From the NCBI GenBank assembly GCA_041655055.1, contig JBBAGE010000121.1:1-7265 (forward strand): a stretch of DNA of 7,265 nt, written 5' to 3'. This DNA comes from JBBAGE01 sp041655055 (lineage in GTDB: Bacteria; Pseudomonadota; Alphaproteobacteria; Rhodobacterales; Rhodobacteraceae). The notes below the pieces were generated by a model that was not told the DNA's origin, made no database searches, and saw only the letters and a program-made list of their open reading frames with translations. This document shows positions 7,127-7,265 of this stretch, piece after piece; within the stretch, counting starts at the first letter, position 1, and the number at the start of each line of letters is the position of its first letter. The position numbers were made by a program, and so were the translations under genes.

Positions 7127-7265
7127 TTTGCGAAACGGGCGGTCGAGCTCCGCCATCGCAAAATACGCGCTGGCCTTCTTCAGGATCTCGTTGGCCTGGC
7201 GCAGTTCACGAACCTCCCGCTCCAGTTCCTTGATCCGATCCTTCTCGGCACTCGTCAGCCCGCCG
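7127..7265 (-). pseudogene. IS3-family transposase OrfA, C-terminal remnant
   Basis: Read on the minus strand from 7264, the frame encodes a leucine-rich coiled coil typical of the OrfA C-terminus of IS3-family elements, including LTSAEKDRIKELEREVRELR, then QANEILKKASAYFAMAELDR, ending near RPFRK at about 7127. The frame stays open to a TAG at 7070-7072, but the residues beyond about 7127 are read out of the hairpin and the DUF35 end and do not look like transposase. In an intact element OrfB, with the DDE integrase core, would continue to lower coordinates; that space holds the DUF35 gene, so OrfB and one IS end are missing here. The N-terminal helix-turn-helix half of OrfA would lie beyond the window's right edge. 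This is a truncated insertion sequence, not a working one as seen here. Confidence 0.85.

Noticed and set aside
6639..7127. 162-codon open frame on the minus strand across the DUF35 gene
   Set aside because: It is antisense to a strongly supported Zn-ribbon/OB-fold gene, has no family resemblance, and is the kind of shadow frame common in high-GC DNA.

Overview
The window reads as a high-GC alphaproteobacterial chromosome segment. Protein style, codon choice and gene content are most like Rhodobacterales (Paracoccus/Rhodobacter relatives), but that assignment is inference from appearance only. All six intact or nearly intact genes lie on the + strand; the only minus-strand feature is an insertion-sequence remnant at the right edge.

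Positions 1-1986 hold copper homeostasis. The 3' two thirds of a Cu(I)-exporting P1B-type ATPase (copA, cut by the window start) is followed 24 bases later by a MerR-family Cu(I) sensor (cueR). The sensor has the two metal-binding cysteines and the serine that mark CueR proteins.

Positions 2059-5333 hold an envelope-glycolipid-like pair. A polytopic membrane protein of the lysylphosphatidylglycerol synthase transmembrane/flippase-like family (PF03706 type) overlaps, by ATGA, a 738-residue membrane protein. The latter joins an N-terminal metallophosphoesterase-like domain, a membrane segment and a C-terminal GT4 glycosyltransferase. The phosphoesterase part has lost most canonical metal ligands, while the glycosyltransferase half looks intact. 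Predicted topology puts the degenerate domain in the periplasm and the GT in the cytoplasm. This is the most unusual object in the window. The short gap before the pair contains a strong dyad.

Positions 5462-7088 hold a thiolase-superfamily protein and a small Zn-ribbon/OB-fold (DUF35) protein. The stop codon of the first overlaps the ribosome binding site of the second. The thiolase has Ser where the nucleophilic Cys of classical thiolases sits and lacks the usual C-terminal His/Cys motifs. It resembles the Ltp2-type (steroid side-chain retro-aldolase) branch, which works as a complex with DUF35 proteins. Lysine and glutamate codon choice changes abruptly between this pair and the upstream genes.

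A GC-rich hairpin (7096-7124) follows the DUF35 stop. Directly abutting it is the C-terminal part of an IS3-family OrfA on the minus strand, with no OrfB where one would be expected. This suggests that the right boundary of the thiolase module is a rearrangement scar.
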